Of a DNA stretch of 64,000 nucleotides, positions 42,727-51,986 are shown one piece after another. This stretch comes from Bradyrhizobium diazoefficiens USDA 110 (GTDB lineage Bacteria > Pseudomonadota > Alphaproteobacteria > Rhizobiales > Xanthobacteraceae). The position numbers and the translations under genes were made by a program. The notes under the pieces are model-generated. The model saw only the letters and a program-made list of their open reading frames with translations, did not search any database and had not been told where the DNA came from. The stretch's first letter is position 1, and every line of letters starts with the position of its first letter. The stretch spans positions 1,302,001 through 1,366,000 of the forward strand of contig NC_004463.1 in assembly GCF_000011365.1 (NCBI RefSeq), read 5' to 3'.

Positions 42727-43884
42727 ATGAACGCCAAGCCGAAGGACACCGTGATCGCCAACGCCAGGATCGTGCTGGCAGACCGGGTGATCGAGCAGGG
42801 CTGGCTGGCTCTCGCAAATGGGCGCGTCGCCGAGATCGGCGAGGGCAGGGCACCCGCGGGTGCGGAGGATGCCGGCGGCGACCTCATCATGCCCGGCCTG
42901 ATCGAGCTCCACACCGATCATCTCGAGGCGCATTACGTGCCGCGCCCAAAAGTGTTCTGGAATCCGGTCGCCGCCGTCGTCTCCTACGACGGCCAGCTCG
43001 CGACCTCGGGCATCACGACCGTGTTCGACTCGCTCCGGGTCTGGCGTGAGGACGGCGCTGAGGAAGTCGACGGCCGCGCCGGCGTGCTCGCCGCCGCGAT
43101 CACGACCGCGCGCGATGCTGATTTGTTGCGCGCCGACCACTTCTTGCATCTGCGCTGCGAAATCCCGATGCCGAGCGTGGTCGAGGAGGCCAAGGAGCTG
43201 ATCGACCGTCCCGACGTGAAGCTGATGTCGCTGATGGACCATACGCCCGGCCAGCGCCAGTTCCGCGACGAGGGCAAGCTGCGCGACTATTACCGCGGCA
43301 AGAACGGCGGCAAGACCGATGCCCAGCTCGACGAGCTGTTCGCAAAGCGCTTCGAGTATCAAAAGGCTTATGCGGCGACCAACATGCGCGAGATCGTGGC
43401 GCTGGCGCATCAATACAACATTCCGCTGGCAAGCCATGACGACACCACCGAGGAGAATGTCGCGGACGCCGTGCGCGATCGCGTCTCGGTGGCGGAATTC
43501 CCGACCACGCTGGAGGCCGCGCGCGGCCTGCATCAGGCCGGCATCGACATCCTGATGGGCGCGCCCAACGTCGTGCGCGGCGGCTCGCACTCCGGCAATA
43601 TCGCCGCGGTCGATCTTGCCCGCGAGGGCCTGCTCGACATTCTCTCGTCGGACTACATTCCATCGAGCCTTCTGATGGCCGCGCTGCAATTGCCTGAACA
43701 TGTGCCCGCGATCAGCCTTCCGGCGGCGGTGCGCACCGTGACGAAAGCGCCGGCCGAAGCGGTTGGTCTCTCCGACCGCGGCGAGATTGCGGTCGGCAAG
43801 CGCGCCGACCTGATCCGGGTGCACATCGCGGGCAGCGTTCCCGTCGTCCGCAGCGTCTGGCGCGAGGGAGGCCGGGTCGCATGA
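42727..43884 (+). CDS. phnM: Alpha-D-ribose 1-methylphosphonate 5-triphosphate diphosphatase PhnM
   Basis: The 385-residue amidohydrolase-fold protein begins with NARIVLADRVIEQGWL and has the metal-site motif LIELHTDHLEAHYVPRP and the C-terminal SDYIPSSLLMAALQLPE. PhnM releases pyrophosphate from the triphosphate intermediate before C-P cleavage. Its stop overlaps the phnN start (ATGA). Confidence 0.94.
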   Translation: MNAKPKDTVIANARIVLADRVIEQGWLALANGRVAEIGEGRAPAGAEDAGGDLIMPGLIELHTDHLEAHYVPRPKVFWNPVAAVVSYDGQLATSGITTVFDSLRVWREDGAEEVDGRAGVLAAAITTARDADLLRADHFLHLRCEIPMPSVVEEAKELIDRPDVKLMSLMDHTPGQRQFRDEGKLRDYYRGKNGGKTDAQLDELFAKRFEYQKAYAATNMREIVALAHQYNIPLASHDDTTEENVADAVRDRVSVAEFPTTLEAARGLHQAGIDILMGAPNVVRGGSHSGNIAAVDLAREGLLDILSSDYIPSSLLMAALQLPEHVPAISLPAAVRTVTKAPAEAVGLSDRGEIAVGKRADLIRVHIAGSVPVVRSVWREGGRVA

Positions 43885-44477
43885 GCGAGATCGCGACCAT
43901 GGCGCAGGGCGAGGCGGGTGCGATCGGCCCTGGCCGGCTCGTGCTCGTGGTCGGTCCCAGCGGCGCCGGCAAGGACACCTTGCTGCAGCTGGCGCAGGCG
44001 GCCTGCATCGACGATCACGACGTCGTCTTTCCGCGTCGCGTCGTGACGCGTGAGTCCTCCGCGGCTGAGGACAATATTGCCATGAGCCCGGACGAATTCC
44101 GGCGCGGGATCGATCACGGCGATTTCGCCGTGCATTGGGACGCGCATGGGCATTCCTACGCGCTACCGCTCGAAATCAACGACGACATCCGCGCCGGCCG
44201 CGCCGTCGTCGTCAACGTCTCGCGCACCGTGATTGCCGCGCTGCGTCAGGCCTATGCCAATGTCGTCGTGGTCGCCATCACGGCGCCGCCGGACGTGCTG
44301 GCGCAGCGGCTTGCCGCCCGCGCCCGGCACAGCGACGGCAATATCGCGGAACGGCTGTCCCGCAGCGTCGAGGACGCATCGGCGCAGGCCGATGTCACCA
44401 TCCTCAACGCCGGCAGCGCGGATTATCACAGCCGCCAGCTCGTGCGCGTGATCAGGAACGAAAGCTGGCGCGAGTAA
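43881..44477 (+). CDS. phnN: Ribose 1,5-bisphosphokinase PhnN
   Basis: The 198-residue nucleotide kinase has a P-loop VVGPSGAGKDTLLQLAQ and the guanylate-kinase-like VTRESS and VHWDAHGHSYALP segments. PhnN phosphorylates ribose 1,5-bisphosphate to PRPP, salvaging the product of C-P cleavage. It is the last typical phn gene in the operon. Confidence 0.92.
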   Translation: MSEIATMAQGEAGAIGPGRLVLVVGPSGAGKDTLLQLAQAACIDDHDVVFPRRVVTRESSAAEDNIAMSPDEFRRGIDHGDFAVHWDAHGHSYALPLEINDDIRAGRAVVVNVSRTVIAALRQAYANVVVVAITAPPDVLAQRLAARARHSDGNIAERLSRSVEDASAQADVTILNAGSADYHSRQLVRVIRNESWRE

Positions 44478-44503
44478 CCGTCGGCGCAAAGGAGAGTGGA
44501 AGA

Positions 44504-45115
44504 ATGTCGGTGATCGAAACGGTCGAACAGCTAGAGGCCATCTACGGCGCCACCAACGATGCCTCGACCGTGAAAGTCGCCGACCATGTCACGCCGCTCT
44601 ATCGCGTCTTCATCGAGAAGGCGCCGTTCGCGGCGCTCGCCACCATCGGGCCCGAGGGCATCGACTGCTCGCCGCGCGGCGATCTGCCCGGCTTCGTCCG
44701 CATTCACGACCCCAAGACGCTGATGCTGCCGGATCGCCGCGGCAACAACCGGGTCGATTCCCTGCGCAACATCTTGCGCGACCCGCGCATGTCCCTGATG
44801 TTCCTGGTCCCCGGCTCCGGCAATGCGGTCCGCGCCAATGGCCGTGCGCATCTGTCGATCGATCCCGGGTTGCTGGCGTCCTTCAAGGTCGAAGGCAAGG
44901 CGCCGCGCAGCGTCATGGTGATGAATGTGGACGAAATCTATTTCCAGTGTGCCCGCGCCATCGTCCGCTCCGATCTCTGGAATCCGGACAAGCGCATCGA
45001 CCCGAAGACGCTGCCTACGCCCGGCGAGATCCTCGCCGAGATGAGCCAGAACAAGGTCGGCGGCGAGGAGTACGACCGCGGCTGGGCGGCGCGTGCCGCA
45101 GCGACGATGTGGTGA
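44504..45115 (+). CDS. FMN-dependent pyridoxamine 5'-phosphate oxidase-like flavoprotein
   Basis: The 203-residue product has the split-barrel flavin fold: FAALATIGPEGIDCSPRGDLPGFV, the FMN-contact RRGNNRVDSLRNILRDPRMSLMFLVPG, and VNDEIYFQ-type ending (VDEIYFQCARAIVRSDLW). A strong GGAGAGTGG site precedes the ATG, 26 bases after phnN, so it may be co-transcribed, but it is not a known C-P lyase gene. Confidence 0.85.
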   Translation: MSVIETVEQLEAIYGATNDASTVKVADHVTPLYRVFIEKAPFAALATIGPEGIDCSPRGDLPGFVRIHDPKTLMLPDRRGNNRVDSLRNILRDPRMSLMFLVPGSGNAVRANGRAHLSIDPGLLASFKVEGKAPRSVMVMNVDEIYFQCARAIVRSDLWNPDKRIDPKTLPTPGEILAEMSQNKVGGEEYDRGWAARAAATMW

Positions 45116-45120
45116 TGCTC

Positions 45121-45182
45121 TTACCCTCTCCCCTTGTGGGAGAGGGTGGCTCGCCGCGAAGCGGCGAGACGGGTGAGGGGTA
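45121..45182. repeat. Dispersed repeat (CTCTCCCCTTGTGGGAGAGG family)
   Basis: CCCTCTCC/GGGAGAGGG hairpin followed by CTCGCCGCGAAGCGGCGAG. It is related in form to the element at 16676-16826. Confidence 0.55.
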
Positions 45183-45202
45183 TCTCTCCGCGAGTCCAGA
45201 AT

Positions 45203-45296
45203 CGTAGGGTGGGCAAAGGCGCACTTGCGCCGTGCCCACCGCATATCCAACACCTGGATAGAAATGGTGGGCACGCTCCGCTTTGCCCACCCTACG
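45203..45296. repeat. Dispersed repeat with CGTAGGGTGGGCAAAG ends
   Basis: The segment starts CGTAGGGTGGGCAAAG and ends with the reverse complement CTTTGCCCACCCTACG, with an internal GGTGGGCACG near 45267. It is a full inverted element lying just downstream of the previous repeat. Confidence 0.7.
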
Positions 45297-45344
45297 GCGT
45301 TCATCGAGCCTGGAAGAGGGCGCGTGCCGCAGACGCCAAGTCCC

Positions 45345-46076
45345 CTAGTTAAACGCCATCCCGCCGCTCAGCGCGATAGTCTGGCCGGTCATGTAGGCAT
45401 TGTCGACCAGCAGCATCACCGCCTTCGCCACCTCATCCGCCGTGCCGAAGCGGCCGAGCGGGATGCGGCTGACGAGTTGGGGCTGGCCGCTCATCATGTC
45501 GGTCTCGATCAGCGACGGCGCCACCGCGTTGACGTTGATGCCATCCTTCACCAGCCGCGCCGCATAGCCGCGCGTCAGCCCCTCCATGCCGGCCTTGGAT
45601 GCGTTGTAGTGCGGGCCGATCGAGCCGGCGCCGCGTGCCGCGCCGGAGGAGATGTTGACGATGCGCCCCCATTTCTTCGATCGCATCGCCGGCAGCACCG
45701 CCTGCGTGCACAGGAAGACGGATTTCAGATTGACCAGGATGGTGCGGTCGAAATCGTCCTCGGTGAGGTCGTCGACGCCGCGCGTGATGGCGATGCCGGC
45801 ATTGTTGACGAGAATGTCGATGGGCCCGAGTTCCGCCGTGACGCGTGCGACCATTGCAGCGACGGCCTCGCGCTGCGATACGTCGGCGGCAACGGCGATG
45901 GCGCGGCCGCCGCGTTTGTTGATCTCGCCCGCCAGCTGCTCGGCCTGCCCGATCCGCTCGCGGCAGTTGATCGCCACCGCCGCGCCGGCCTCGGCCAGCA
46001 GGCGGCAGACCGCGGCGCCAATCCCGCGTGAGCCGCCGGTGACGAGCGCTGTGCGCCCCTTCAGGTCATTTGCCAT
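45345..46076 (-). CDS. Short-chain dehydrogenase/reductase (FabG-like)
   Basis: The 243-residue product has TGGSRGIG (residues 13-20) for NAD(P) binding, the NNAG motif, and the catalytic Ser-Tyr-Lys (Ser143/144, Tyr157, Lys161 in YNASK). It resembles FabG-type ketoacyl reductases or other SDRs; the substrate cannot be told. The ATG at 46076 is preceded by GGGAG, better than the upstream TTG. Confidence 0.9.
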   Translation of the reverse strand: MANDLKGRTALVTGGSRGIGAAVCRLLAEAGAAVAINCRERIGQAEQLAGEINKRGGRAIAVAADVSQREAVAAMVARVTAELGPIDILVNNAGIAITRGVDDLTEDDFDRTILVNLKSVFLCTQAVLPAMRSKKWGRIVNISSGAARGAGSIGPHYNASKAGMEGLTRGYAARLVKDGINVNAVAPSLIETDMMSGQPQLVSRIPLGRFGTADEVAKAVMLLVDNAYMTGQTIALSGGMAFN

Positions 46077-46467
46077 GCCGGGATCTCCCAATCCTCTGTT
46101 TTGCGCCCGCCGGAGCCTATCATGTGCGCCGCTCGCGCGTGTTGAACTCGTCGCGAGATGAATCTGCCTGCGGGCGCTTGCGGCGGGAGAAGCGGCCGAA
46201 CGTGTCGCTCGTAAATATGGATAGCCATTTCATTGACCAATCGCGTCGATCGCTCGATATTTGCGGCATCGAAGCTGCTCCTCGAGCCGAAGCCGCAATA
46301 TGAGAACCGATCACCAGCGTAATCCGGACGACATGCACCCGAGCATGACGCGGCGCTGTTTCTCGGCGGCCACCGGCGCCTGTTGTTGCTGCTGAGCGCC
46401 TCCCTCTCAGTACGTCCCATCGCAAATCTCAAGACAGGAACGTCGCAATCGCGGCGAATGAGCAGTC
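46077..46467. other. Intergenic region without a recognised gene
   Basis: The 391 bases contain two overlapping open frames without recognisable protein sequence, an AT-richer patch (about 46210-46265) and an imperfect hairpin (ATATTTGCGGC / GCCGCAATAT, 46257-46301). Promoters for the neighbouring genes are presumably here. Confidence 0.4.
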
Positions 46468-46713
46468 ATGTCCCAAGGTCAGTTTGAAGCCCAGTTCGAA
46501 GCCCAGTCCAACGCCTACATCATCGAAATCCACGACCGCGCCGCCGGCATCATCACAAGAGACGCGCGCGGCTTCCGCTTCTTTTCCTCCGAGCGGTTGT
46601 TCGACAGCCTCGAAGGCCGCCAGTTCCGCTCGGCGCGCGAAGCCGAGCGGGCCGCGCGCGCGGTGTTCTCCGAGCGGAGCCGCCGCGCGAATTTGCAACT
46701 CTTCGCCAACTGA
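46468..46713 (+). CDS. Small hypothetical protein (81 residues)
   Basis: The protein begins MSQGQFEAQFEAQSNAYIIE, with a tandem duplication of FEAQ encoded by repeated TTCGAAGCCCAG-like sequence. It has an aromatic RGFRFFSSERLFDSLEGRQF core and an Arg-rich end. No family recognised; soluble cytoplasmic location inferred. It precedes the SsuA-like gene by 21 bases and may be co-transcribed. Confidence 0.65.
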   Translation: MSQGQFEAQFEAQSNAYIIEIHDRAAGIITRDARGFRFFSSERLFDSLEGRQFRSAREAERAARAVFSERSRRANLQLFAN

Positions 46714-46734
46714 TCCCACCGAAAGGACCGCGAT

Positions 46735-47688
46735 ATGATTACTCGACGACACATGCTCGCAACGACACTCCTGCTCGCGACAGCCCTGGCTGCACCCGTG
46801 CACGCGGAGGACAAGCCAGCGGAAATCCGCATCGGCACCCAGAAGGGCGGCTTCTTCCCGGCGGTGCGTCAGCGTCAGACGCTCGAAAACGCCTTCAGGC
46901 CGCTCGGCATCGAGATCAAGTGGATCGACTTCCAGTTCGGTCCACCGCTGCTGGAGGCGATCAATGTCGGCAGCGTCGATTTCGGCTATGTCGGCGACTC
47001 CCCGCCGATCTTCGCGCAGGCGGGCGGCGCAAAGATCCGCTACGTCGCCGCGGTGAAATCGGACGGCAACACCCAGGCGATCGTCGTGCCGAAGGACTCG
47101 CCGATTCACGCACTGGCCGATCTCAGGGGCAAGCGCGTCGCCTTCGGCAAGGGATCGAGCGCGCATAATCTGCTAGTCGCGGCGCTCGAGCAGGCCGGCC
47201 TGTCCTGGTCCGACATCACGCCTGCGCCGCTCGCGCCGGCCGACGCGACGGCGGCCTTCGTGAAGGGCTCGGTCGACGCCTGGTCGATCTGGGATCCCTA
47301 TCTCGCGCTCGCCGAGCTGAAGGAGAATGCGCGCGTCATCGCCTTCGACAAGGACGTGCACAAGCCGAACGCCTTCTACATCGCCGGCGCCGATTTCGTG
47401 GAGAAGTATCCCTCGCTCGTTGCGAAGCTCAACACGGCCTTCGCGTCCGAAGGCGTATGGGCGGATTCGCACCACGAGGACGTGGCGAAGGCGCAGGCCG
47501 AGGCGACCGGCGTCGACATCGAAGCGATCCGCCGCTTCGTCGCCCGCTCCAATTATCGTGTGGTGCCGATCGATGCCGAGGTGGTCAAGAGCCAGCAGGT
47601 CGTTGCCGACCGCTTCGCAAAGCTCGGCCTGATCCCGAAGCCGGTCAATGTCTCCGACATCGTCTGGAAGTGGACGCCGGGGTCTTGA
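46735..47688 (+). CDS. ssuA: Aliphatic sulfonate-type ABC substrate-binding protein
   Basis: The 317-residue product has a signal peptide (MLATTLLLATALAAPVHA) and the SsuA landmarks IRIGTQKGGFF, VGSVDFGYVGDSPPIFAQAG and KGSVDAWSIWDPYLA. It should bind sulfonates or taurine-like compounds. No ATPase or permease genes are next to it, so it must work with a transporter elsewhere. Confidence 0.88.
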   Translation: MITRRHMLATTLLLATALAAPVHAEDKPAEIRIGTQKGGFFPAVRQRQTLENAFRPLGIEIKWIDFQFGPPLLEAINVGSVDFGYVGDSPPIFAQAGGAKIRYVAAVKSDGNTQAIVVPKDSPIHALADLRGKRVAFGKGSSAHNLLVAALEQAGLSWSDITPAPLAPADATAAFVKGSVDAWSIWDPYLALAELKENARVIAFDKDVHKPNAFYIAGADFVEKYPSLVAKLNTAFASEGVWADSHHEDVAKAQAEATGVDIEAIRRFVARSNYRVVPIDAEVVKSQQVVADRFAKLGLIPKPVNVSDIVWKWTPGS

Positions 47689-47695
47689 GCCGGGC

Positions 47696-48478
47696 TCAGC
47701 CTTTCAGCGCGGCCAGCAACTCATCCGGGCGCTCGGCCATGATCATGTGGCCGGCGCCCGGCACCACGACGGTCTTCGCATGCGGGATCGCGGCCGCGAG
47801 CGCCTTGCCCGCCTTCGCCGGAGTCATCATGTCGCGCTCGCCGAGGATGAGCGTCGCCGGCACCTTGACGCTCGCGGCAGCGGTCAGCGCATTCGCGTAG
47901 GCATTGCAGGCCGACAGATCCCTGAACAGCACGCCCGGCTCGCAAGACTTCAGCACCGCCTGCGCGCCGCCATGCATCCACAGGCCCGGCGCGAGGCTGC
48001 CGCCGAGCTCCGCGTTGAAGCCGAGGCCCCAGATCGACACCATGTCGTTGGCATCCTGCGAGTTGGCCTCGGCCGCCTTCAAGAGATCCGGGCCGACCGT
48101 CATGGTCGGGGCGGTGCCGATCAGGCTCAGCGCGGAAACCTTGTCGGGATGCCGCGCGGCGGTCTCCAGCGAGATCAGCGATCCCATGGAGTGGCCGATC
48201 AGATGCGCCTTCACAGCTCCTGCCGCATCGAGCAGCGCCGCCGTCCAGTCGGCCATCTCGGCGATGGTGCCAAGCGAAGGGCCGGCCGAGCGGCCGTGGC
48301 CGGGAAGGTCCGGTGCCAGCACGGAGTAGCCGTGATGGGCGAACCAGCGCGTATGCAGCGCCCAGGTCGAATGATCGAAGCCGGCGCCGTGGATGAAGAC
48401 CACCGCGGGCAGGGACTTGTCGAATTCGCGGCCGCCGGTTGCGACAAATACCTCGGCCCCGTTGACGGAAAGCTTCAT
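47696..48478 (-). CDS. Alpha/beta hydrolase
   Basis: The 260-residue product has HGAGFD (residues 30-35) as oxyanion loop, the nucleophile elbow GHSMGS with Ser97, and His near the end in GAGHMIMAERPDEL. A Ser-His-Asp esterase or lipase-like activity is expected. It lies 4 bases downstream of metY on the same strand, suggesting co-transcription. Its substrate is unknown. Confidence 0.88.
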   Translation of the reverse strand: MKLSVNGAEVFVATGGREFDKSLPAVVFIHGAGFDHSTWALHTRWFAHHGYSVLAPDLPGHGRSAGPSLGTIAEMADWTAALLDAAGAVKAHLIGHSMGSLISLETAARHPDKVSALSLIGTAPTMTVGPDLLKAAEANSQDANDMVSIWGLGFNAELGGSLAPGLWMHGGAQAVLKSCEPGVLFRDLSACNAYANALTAAASVKVPATLILGERDMMTPAKAGKALAAAIPHAKTVVVPGAGHMIMAERPDELLAALKG

Positions 48479-48482
48479 GGTG

Positions 48483-49778
48483 TCAGACCTTTTGCGAGAT
48501 GCGCAGTGCTTGATTGAGGTCGTCGATGATGTCGGAGGCGGTCTCGATGCCGACCGACAGCCGCACCAGCTCCTCGCCGATGCCGGCGGCCTTGAGCTGC
48601 TCGGCGTCCATCTGCTGATGCGTGGTCGAGGCGGGGTGAATCACCAGCGTCTTGGCGTCGCCGACATTGGCGAGATGGCTGATCATGCGCAATGACTCGA
48701 TGAACTTGCGGCCGGCGGGGCGGCCGCCCTTGATGCCGAAGGAGACGATCGAGCCGGCGCCGCGCGGCAGCAGCTGCTTTGCAAGCTGGTAGTCCGTGTG
48801 GTCTTCAAGCGAGGGATGCAGGACCCAGTCCACCGCCTTGTTGGACTTCAGCGCCTCCAGCACCGAATGCGTGTTCTGCATATGCCGGTCCATGCGGACG
48901 CCCAGCGTCTCCACGCCCTGCAAGAGCTGGAACGCGTTGGTCGGCGACAGGCAGGCGCCGAAATCGCGCAGGCCCTCGGTGCGCGCGCGCATGATGAACG
49001 CCGCGGTGCCGAACTGCTCGTCGAAGACGATGCCGTGATAGCCGCCATAGGGCTCGGTCAGCACGCCGAACTTGCCGGAGCCGCGCCAGTCAAAGCGGCC
49101 ACCGTCGATGATGGCGCCGCCGATCGCGATGCCGTGGCCGCCGATCCATTTGGTCGCCGAGTGCATCACGATGTCGGCGCCAAGCTCGATCGGCCGGCTG
49201 AGATAGGGCGTCGCAAAGGTGTTGTCGATCAGCAGCGGAATTTTTGCCTCATGCGCGATCGCCGCGACCTTCGGGATGTCGAGCACCTCGAGCCCGGGAT
49301 TGCCGATGGTCTCGCCGATCACGAGCTTGGTGTTCGGCTTGATGGCGCTGCGGAACGCATCGAGATCGCGCGGCTTCACAAATGTCGTGGTGATGCCGAA
49401 GCGCGGCAGCGTATGCGCCAAAAGGTTGATGGTGCCGCCATAGAGCGAGCTCGACGCCACGATGTGGTCGCCGGCGTTGAGCAGCGTCGCGATGGCCAGA
49501 TGCAGCGCGGCCATGCCGCTCGCCGTGCAGATCGCGCCGACGCCGCCTTCGAGCGCGGCGAGCCGCTCCTCCAGCACGCCGGTGGTCGGATTGGAGATGC
49601 GCGTGTAGATGTGGCCGGCGCGCTCCAGGTTGAACAGCGCGGCGGCGTGATCGGAATCCTGGAACACGTAGGACGTGGTCTGGTAGATCGGCACCGCGCG
49701 GGCGCCGGTCGCGGGATCCGGATGCTGGCCCGCATGCAGGCTCAGGGTCTCGAAGGCAGGCGGTTTTGGCGCGGGCAT
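48483..49778 (-). CDS. metY: O-acetylhomoserine aminocarboxypropyltransferase
   Basis: The 431-residue PLP enzyme of the Cys/Met metabolism family has the PLP lysine Lys210 in ADIVMHSATKWIGGHG, and the blocks TLSLHAGQHPDPATGARAVPIYQTT and GAICTASGMAALHLA. It makes homocysteine or methionine from O-acetylhomoserine and sulfide or methanethiol. Its use of methanethiol is of interest beside the mddA gene elsewhere in the window, though they are about 12 kb apart. Confidence 0.93.
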   Translation of the reverse strand: MPAPKPPAFETLSLHAGQHPDPATGARAVPIYQTTSYVFQDSDHAAALFNLERAGHIYTRISNPTTGVLEERLAALEGGVGAICTASGMAALHLAIATLLNAGDHIVASSSLYGGTINLLAHTLPRFGITTTFVKPRDLDAFRSAIKPNTKLVIGETIGNPGLEVLDIPKVAAIAHEAKIPLLIDNTFATPYLSRPIELGADIVMHSATKWIGGHGIAIGGAIIDGGRFDWRGSGKFGVLTEPYGGYHGIVFDEQFGTAAFIMRARTEGLRDFGACLSPTNAFQLLQGVETLGVRMDRHMQNTHSVLEALKSNKAVDWVLHPSLEDHTDYQLAKQLLPRGAGSIVSFGIKGGRPAGRKFIESLRMISHLANVGDAKTLVIHPASTTHQQMDAEQLKAAGIGEELVRLSVGIETASDIIDDLNQALRISQKV

Positions 49779-49916
49779 GCGTGGCCTCGTTGCTCGGTCG
49801 GCGATGGCGGCCCTTGTGCCACAAAACGGTGTGCCAAGTCAGCCCATTGACAGCGCCGTGGGATGGCGCACAGCGGTGACATGATTGAGGCGAGCTCTGT
49901 CCGCATCGCCGGTGGG

Positions 49917-50062
49917 CTCCCTCGCCCCGTTCTTACGGGGAGAGGGTTGGGGTGAGGGGCTCCATCCGAGATCACGGTGACAGTCGGACTCGCGGAGAGT
50001 CCCCCTCACCCGGATTGCATCTTCGATGCAATCCGGCCTCTCCCCGTAAGCGGGGAGAGGCG
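49917..50062. repeat. Dispersed repeat (GCTTGCGGGGAGAGG family)
   Basis: The region contains CTCCCTCGCCCCGTTCTTACG at its left end and CGTAAGCGGGGAGAGG at its right, enclosing the hairpin GATTGCATCTTCGATGCAATC (50013-50033). It is close to the elements at 16676-16826 and 28819-28952. It occupies most of the 301-base gap upstream of metY. Confidence 0.65.
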
Positions 50063-50079
50063 AACGGCGCCGCCTTCAG

Positions 50080-50889
50080 TTAGCCGACATTGCCCCGGAT
50101 CGCCTGCTCGATGATCCGCGCCTCCCGCAGCAGGATCTCCGCGACCTCCTGCTCGCGGCGCGGGCCGAGCCTCGTCCGAACGGCGGAGACGGTCATCGCC
50201 GCGGCGGGCTGTCCGTCCGGGGTCTTGATCCAGGTCGAGATCGACTTGGTGCCCTGCACGAGGCCGATCTCTCTCATATTGTAACCCCGCTTCCGCGCGG
50301 CGGTGACCTGGCTCATCACGGCTGCGACGTCGGTCTGGTAGGCCTCGAACCGCTTCTCGTTGGCTGCGACGATTTTTCGCGCGTCCTGCGCCGGCATCGC
50401 GGCGAGGATGGCGACGCCGGCGCTGGAGACGCCGAGCGGCCGGCGCGCGCCGACCTTGATCGACAGCACCTGGATCGGATAGACGCCGATCCTGCGATCG
50501 ACGCACAGCGTGTCGTTGCCGGTCCGCACCGTCAGGAACAGCGTGTCGCCGATCTCGGCGGAGGCGCGCCGCAGCGACGGATTTGCCGCGACCAGCAGCC
50601 GCGACGGCCGCGCCCGTGCCAGCGCCAGTTCCGGCACCTGGTTGCCGATCGCGTAGCGGCCGGTGCGATCGTGCCGCTCGACGATGCCTTCCTCGATCAG
50701 CACGTGGACGATGCGATGCACGGTCGGACGGGTGAGGCCGGTCGCCCGCACGACCTCGGCCAGCGGCACGCCGTCCTCGCGGCCTGCGGCAAGAATGCGC
50801 AGCACCGCGAGCGCGCGCCGGATCGCCTGCGCGCCCTGTCGCGGTTCCAGCGCGCTATGGGCGACTTTGGGAGAAGGTCTCTTGTCCAT
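50080..50889 (-). CDS. IclR-family transcriptional regulator
   Basis: The 269-residue protein has an N-terminal winged helix (QAIRRALAVLRILAAGREDGVPLAEVVRATGLTRPTVHRIVHVL) and a C-terminal IclR effector domain. The ATG at 50889 gives MDKRPSPKVAH; a GTG at 50916 is also in frame. Its start codon is inside a 21-base palindrome (50881-50901), consistent with autorepression. It faces the catabolic cluster that begins at 51018 and is probably its regulator. Confidence 0.9.
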   Translation of the reverse strand: MDKRPSPKVAHSALEPRQGAQAIRRALAVLRILAAGREDGVPLAEVVRATGLTRPTVHRIVHVLIEEGIVERHDRTGRYAIGNQVPELALARARPSRLLVAANPSLRRASAEIGDTLFLTVRTGNDTLCVDRRIGVYPIQVLSIKVGARRPLGVSSAGVAILAAMPAQDARKIVAANEKRFEAYQTDVAAVMSQVTAARKRGYNMREIGLVQGTKSISTWIKTPDGQPAAAMTVSAVRTRLGPRREQEVAEILLREARIIEQAIRGNVG

Positions 50890-50901
50890 AATATGGACAA
50901 G
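50881..50901. promoter_or_regulatory. Perfect palindrome over the IclR start codon
   Basis: CTTGTCCAT (50881-50889) and ATGGACAAG (50893-50901) are exact reverse complements around AAT. The IclR ATG lies in it. It is a likely operator for control of both the regulator and the divergent catabolic genes. Confidence 0.7.
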
Positions 50902-51017
50902 AACGCCACAATTCACTCGACAGGTAAAGCGCGCATCTGGAGATTGCGCGGCGATCGAGCGCCGTGCGCAACGTCAAGGCGTTCGAAGTGAATTGGAAGC
51001 GCCGCCGGGAGGTTAAC

Positions 51018-51983
51018 ATGAGATTAATCGCGATTGCCATAGCCGCTGTCACGGCGATGCTGGCGGGGCCCGCATCGGCCCAGCAATGGCCGGCGCGCAG
51101 CGTCAAGCTGATCGTGCCCTATCCGGCCGGCGGCAATGTCGACAGCGCCGCGCGCATCGTCGCCGACAAGCTCCAGGAAAAGCTCGGTCAGCCCTTCATC
51201 ATCGAGAACAAGGCCGGCGCCGGCGGCATGATCGCGGGCGAGGCTTTCGCGAAATCGGCGCCCGACGGCTATACGCTGTTCGTCGGCGCCAACGGCCCGG
51301 TGCTGTTCGCGACCGAGATCAACAAGCGCGATGCCTATAACTGGAAGAAGGATTTCCTGCCGATCTCGACCATCTCGATGACGCCGCTGGTGCTCGAGGT
51401 GCATCCCTCCGTCCAGGCCAACAATTTCAAGGAATTCATCGACCTCGCCAAGCGCGAGCCCGGTAAGCTGACGATGGCCTCGCCCGGCCCCGGCACCACC
51501 AATCATCTGCTCAGCGAATTGATGCAGTCGAATCTCGACCTGCAATGGGTCACCGCGCATTACCGCGGCAACGCGCCGGCCATCAACGATCTGCTCGGCG
51601 GCCAGGTGCAGTTCGCGTTCGACCAGCTCACGGTCAGCCTCCAGCACATCAAGGCCGGCCTGTTCCGCGCGCTCGCGGTCACCAGCCCGCACCGGCTGAA
51701 GTCGCTGCCTGACGTCCCGACCTTCACCGAGCTCGGCTACAAGGATTTCGACGGCCAGACTTTCACCGGCCTGTTCGCGCCCGCGGGCACGCCGGCGCCT
51801 GTCGTCGACAAGCTGCACGAGACGCTGGTTGCGATCCTGAAAGACCCGGGCGTGGTGGACAAGTTCGAAAAGCTGGGCGGGGAAGCCGTCGCGATGACGC
51901 CGGACGAGTTCAGGGCCTATCTCGAGCGCGAGGACGCCAAGTGGATTCCGGTCGTGCGCAAGGCCAACATCAAGGCGGACTGA
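51018..51983 (+). CDS. Tripartite tricarboxylate transporter-type substrate-binding protein
   Basis: The 321-residue product has a signal peptide (IAIAAVTAMLAGPASAQQ) and the Bug/TctC-type landmarks KLIVPYPAGGNVDSAARIVADKL and FIIENKAGAGGMIAGEAFAKSAPDGYTL. It should bind a carboxylic acid. The membrane partners are not here. Start is the ATG at 51018, with GGGAGG six bases upstream. It is the first gene of the cluster; the next gene begins immediately after its stop. Confidence 0.92.
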   Translation: MRLIAIAIAAVTAMLAGPASAQQWPARSVKLIVPYPAGGNVDSAARIVADKLQEKLGQPFIIENKAGAGGMIAGEAFAKSAPDGYTLFVGANGPVLFATEINKRDAYNWKKDFLPISTISMTPLVLEVHPSVQANNFKEFIDLAKREPGKLTMASPGPGTTNHLLSELMQSNLDLQWVTAHYRGNAPAINDLLGGQVQFAFDQLTVSLQHIKAGLFRALAVTSPHRLKSLPDVPTFTELGYKDFDGQTFTGLFAPAGTPAPVVDKLHETLVAILKDPGVVDKFEKLGGEAVAMTPDEFRAYLEREDAKWIPVVRKANIKAD

Positions 51984-51986
51984 GTG

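Noticed and set aside
46061..46432. Open frames on both strands between the SDR and the 81-residue gene
   Set aside because: Neither has protein-like sequence nor a good ribosome site, and they overlap each other; treated as intergenic.
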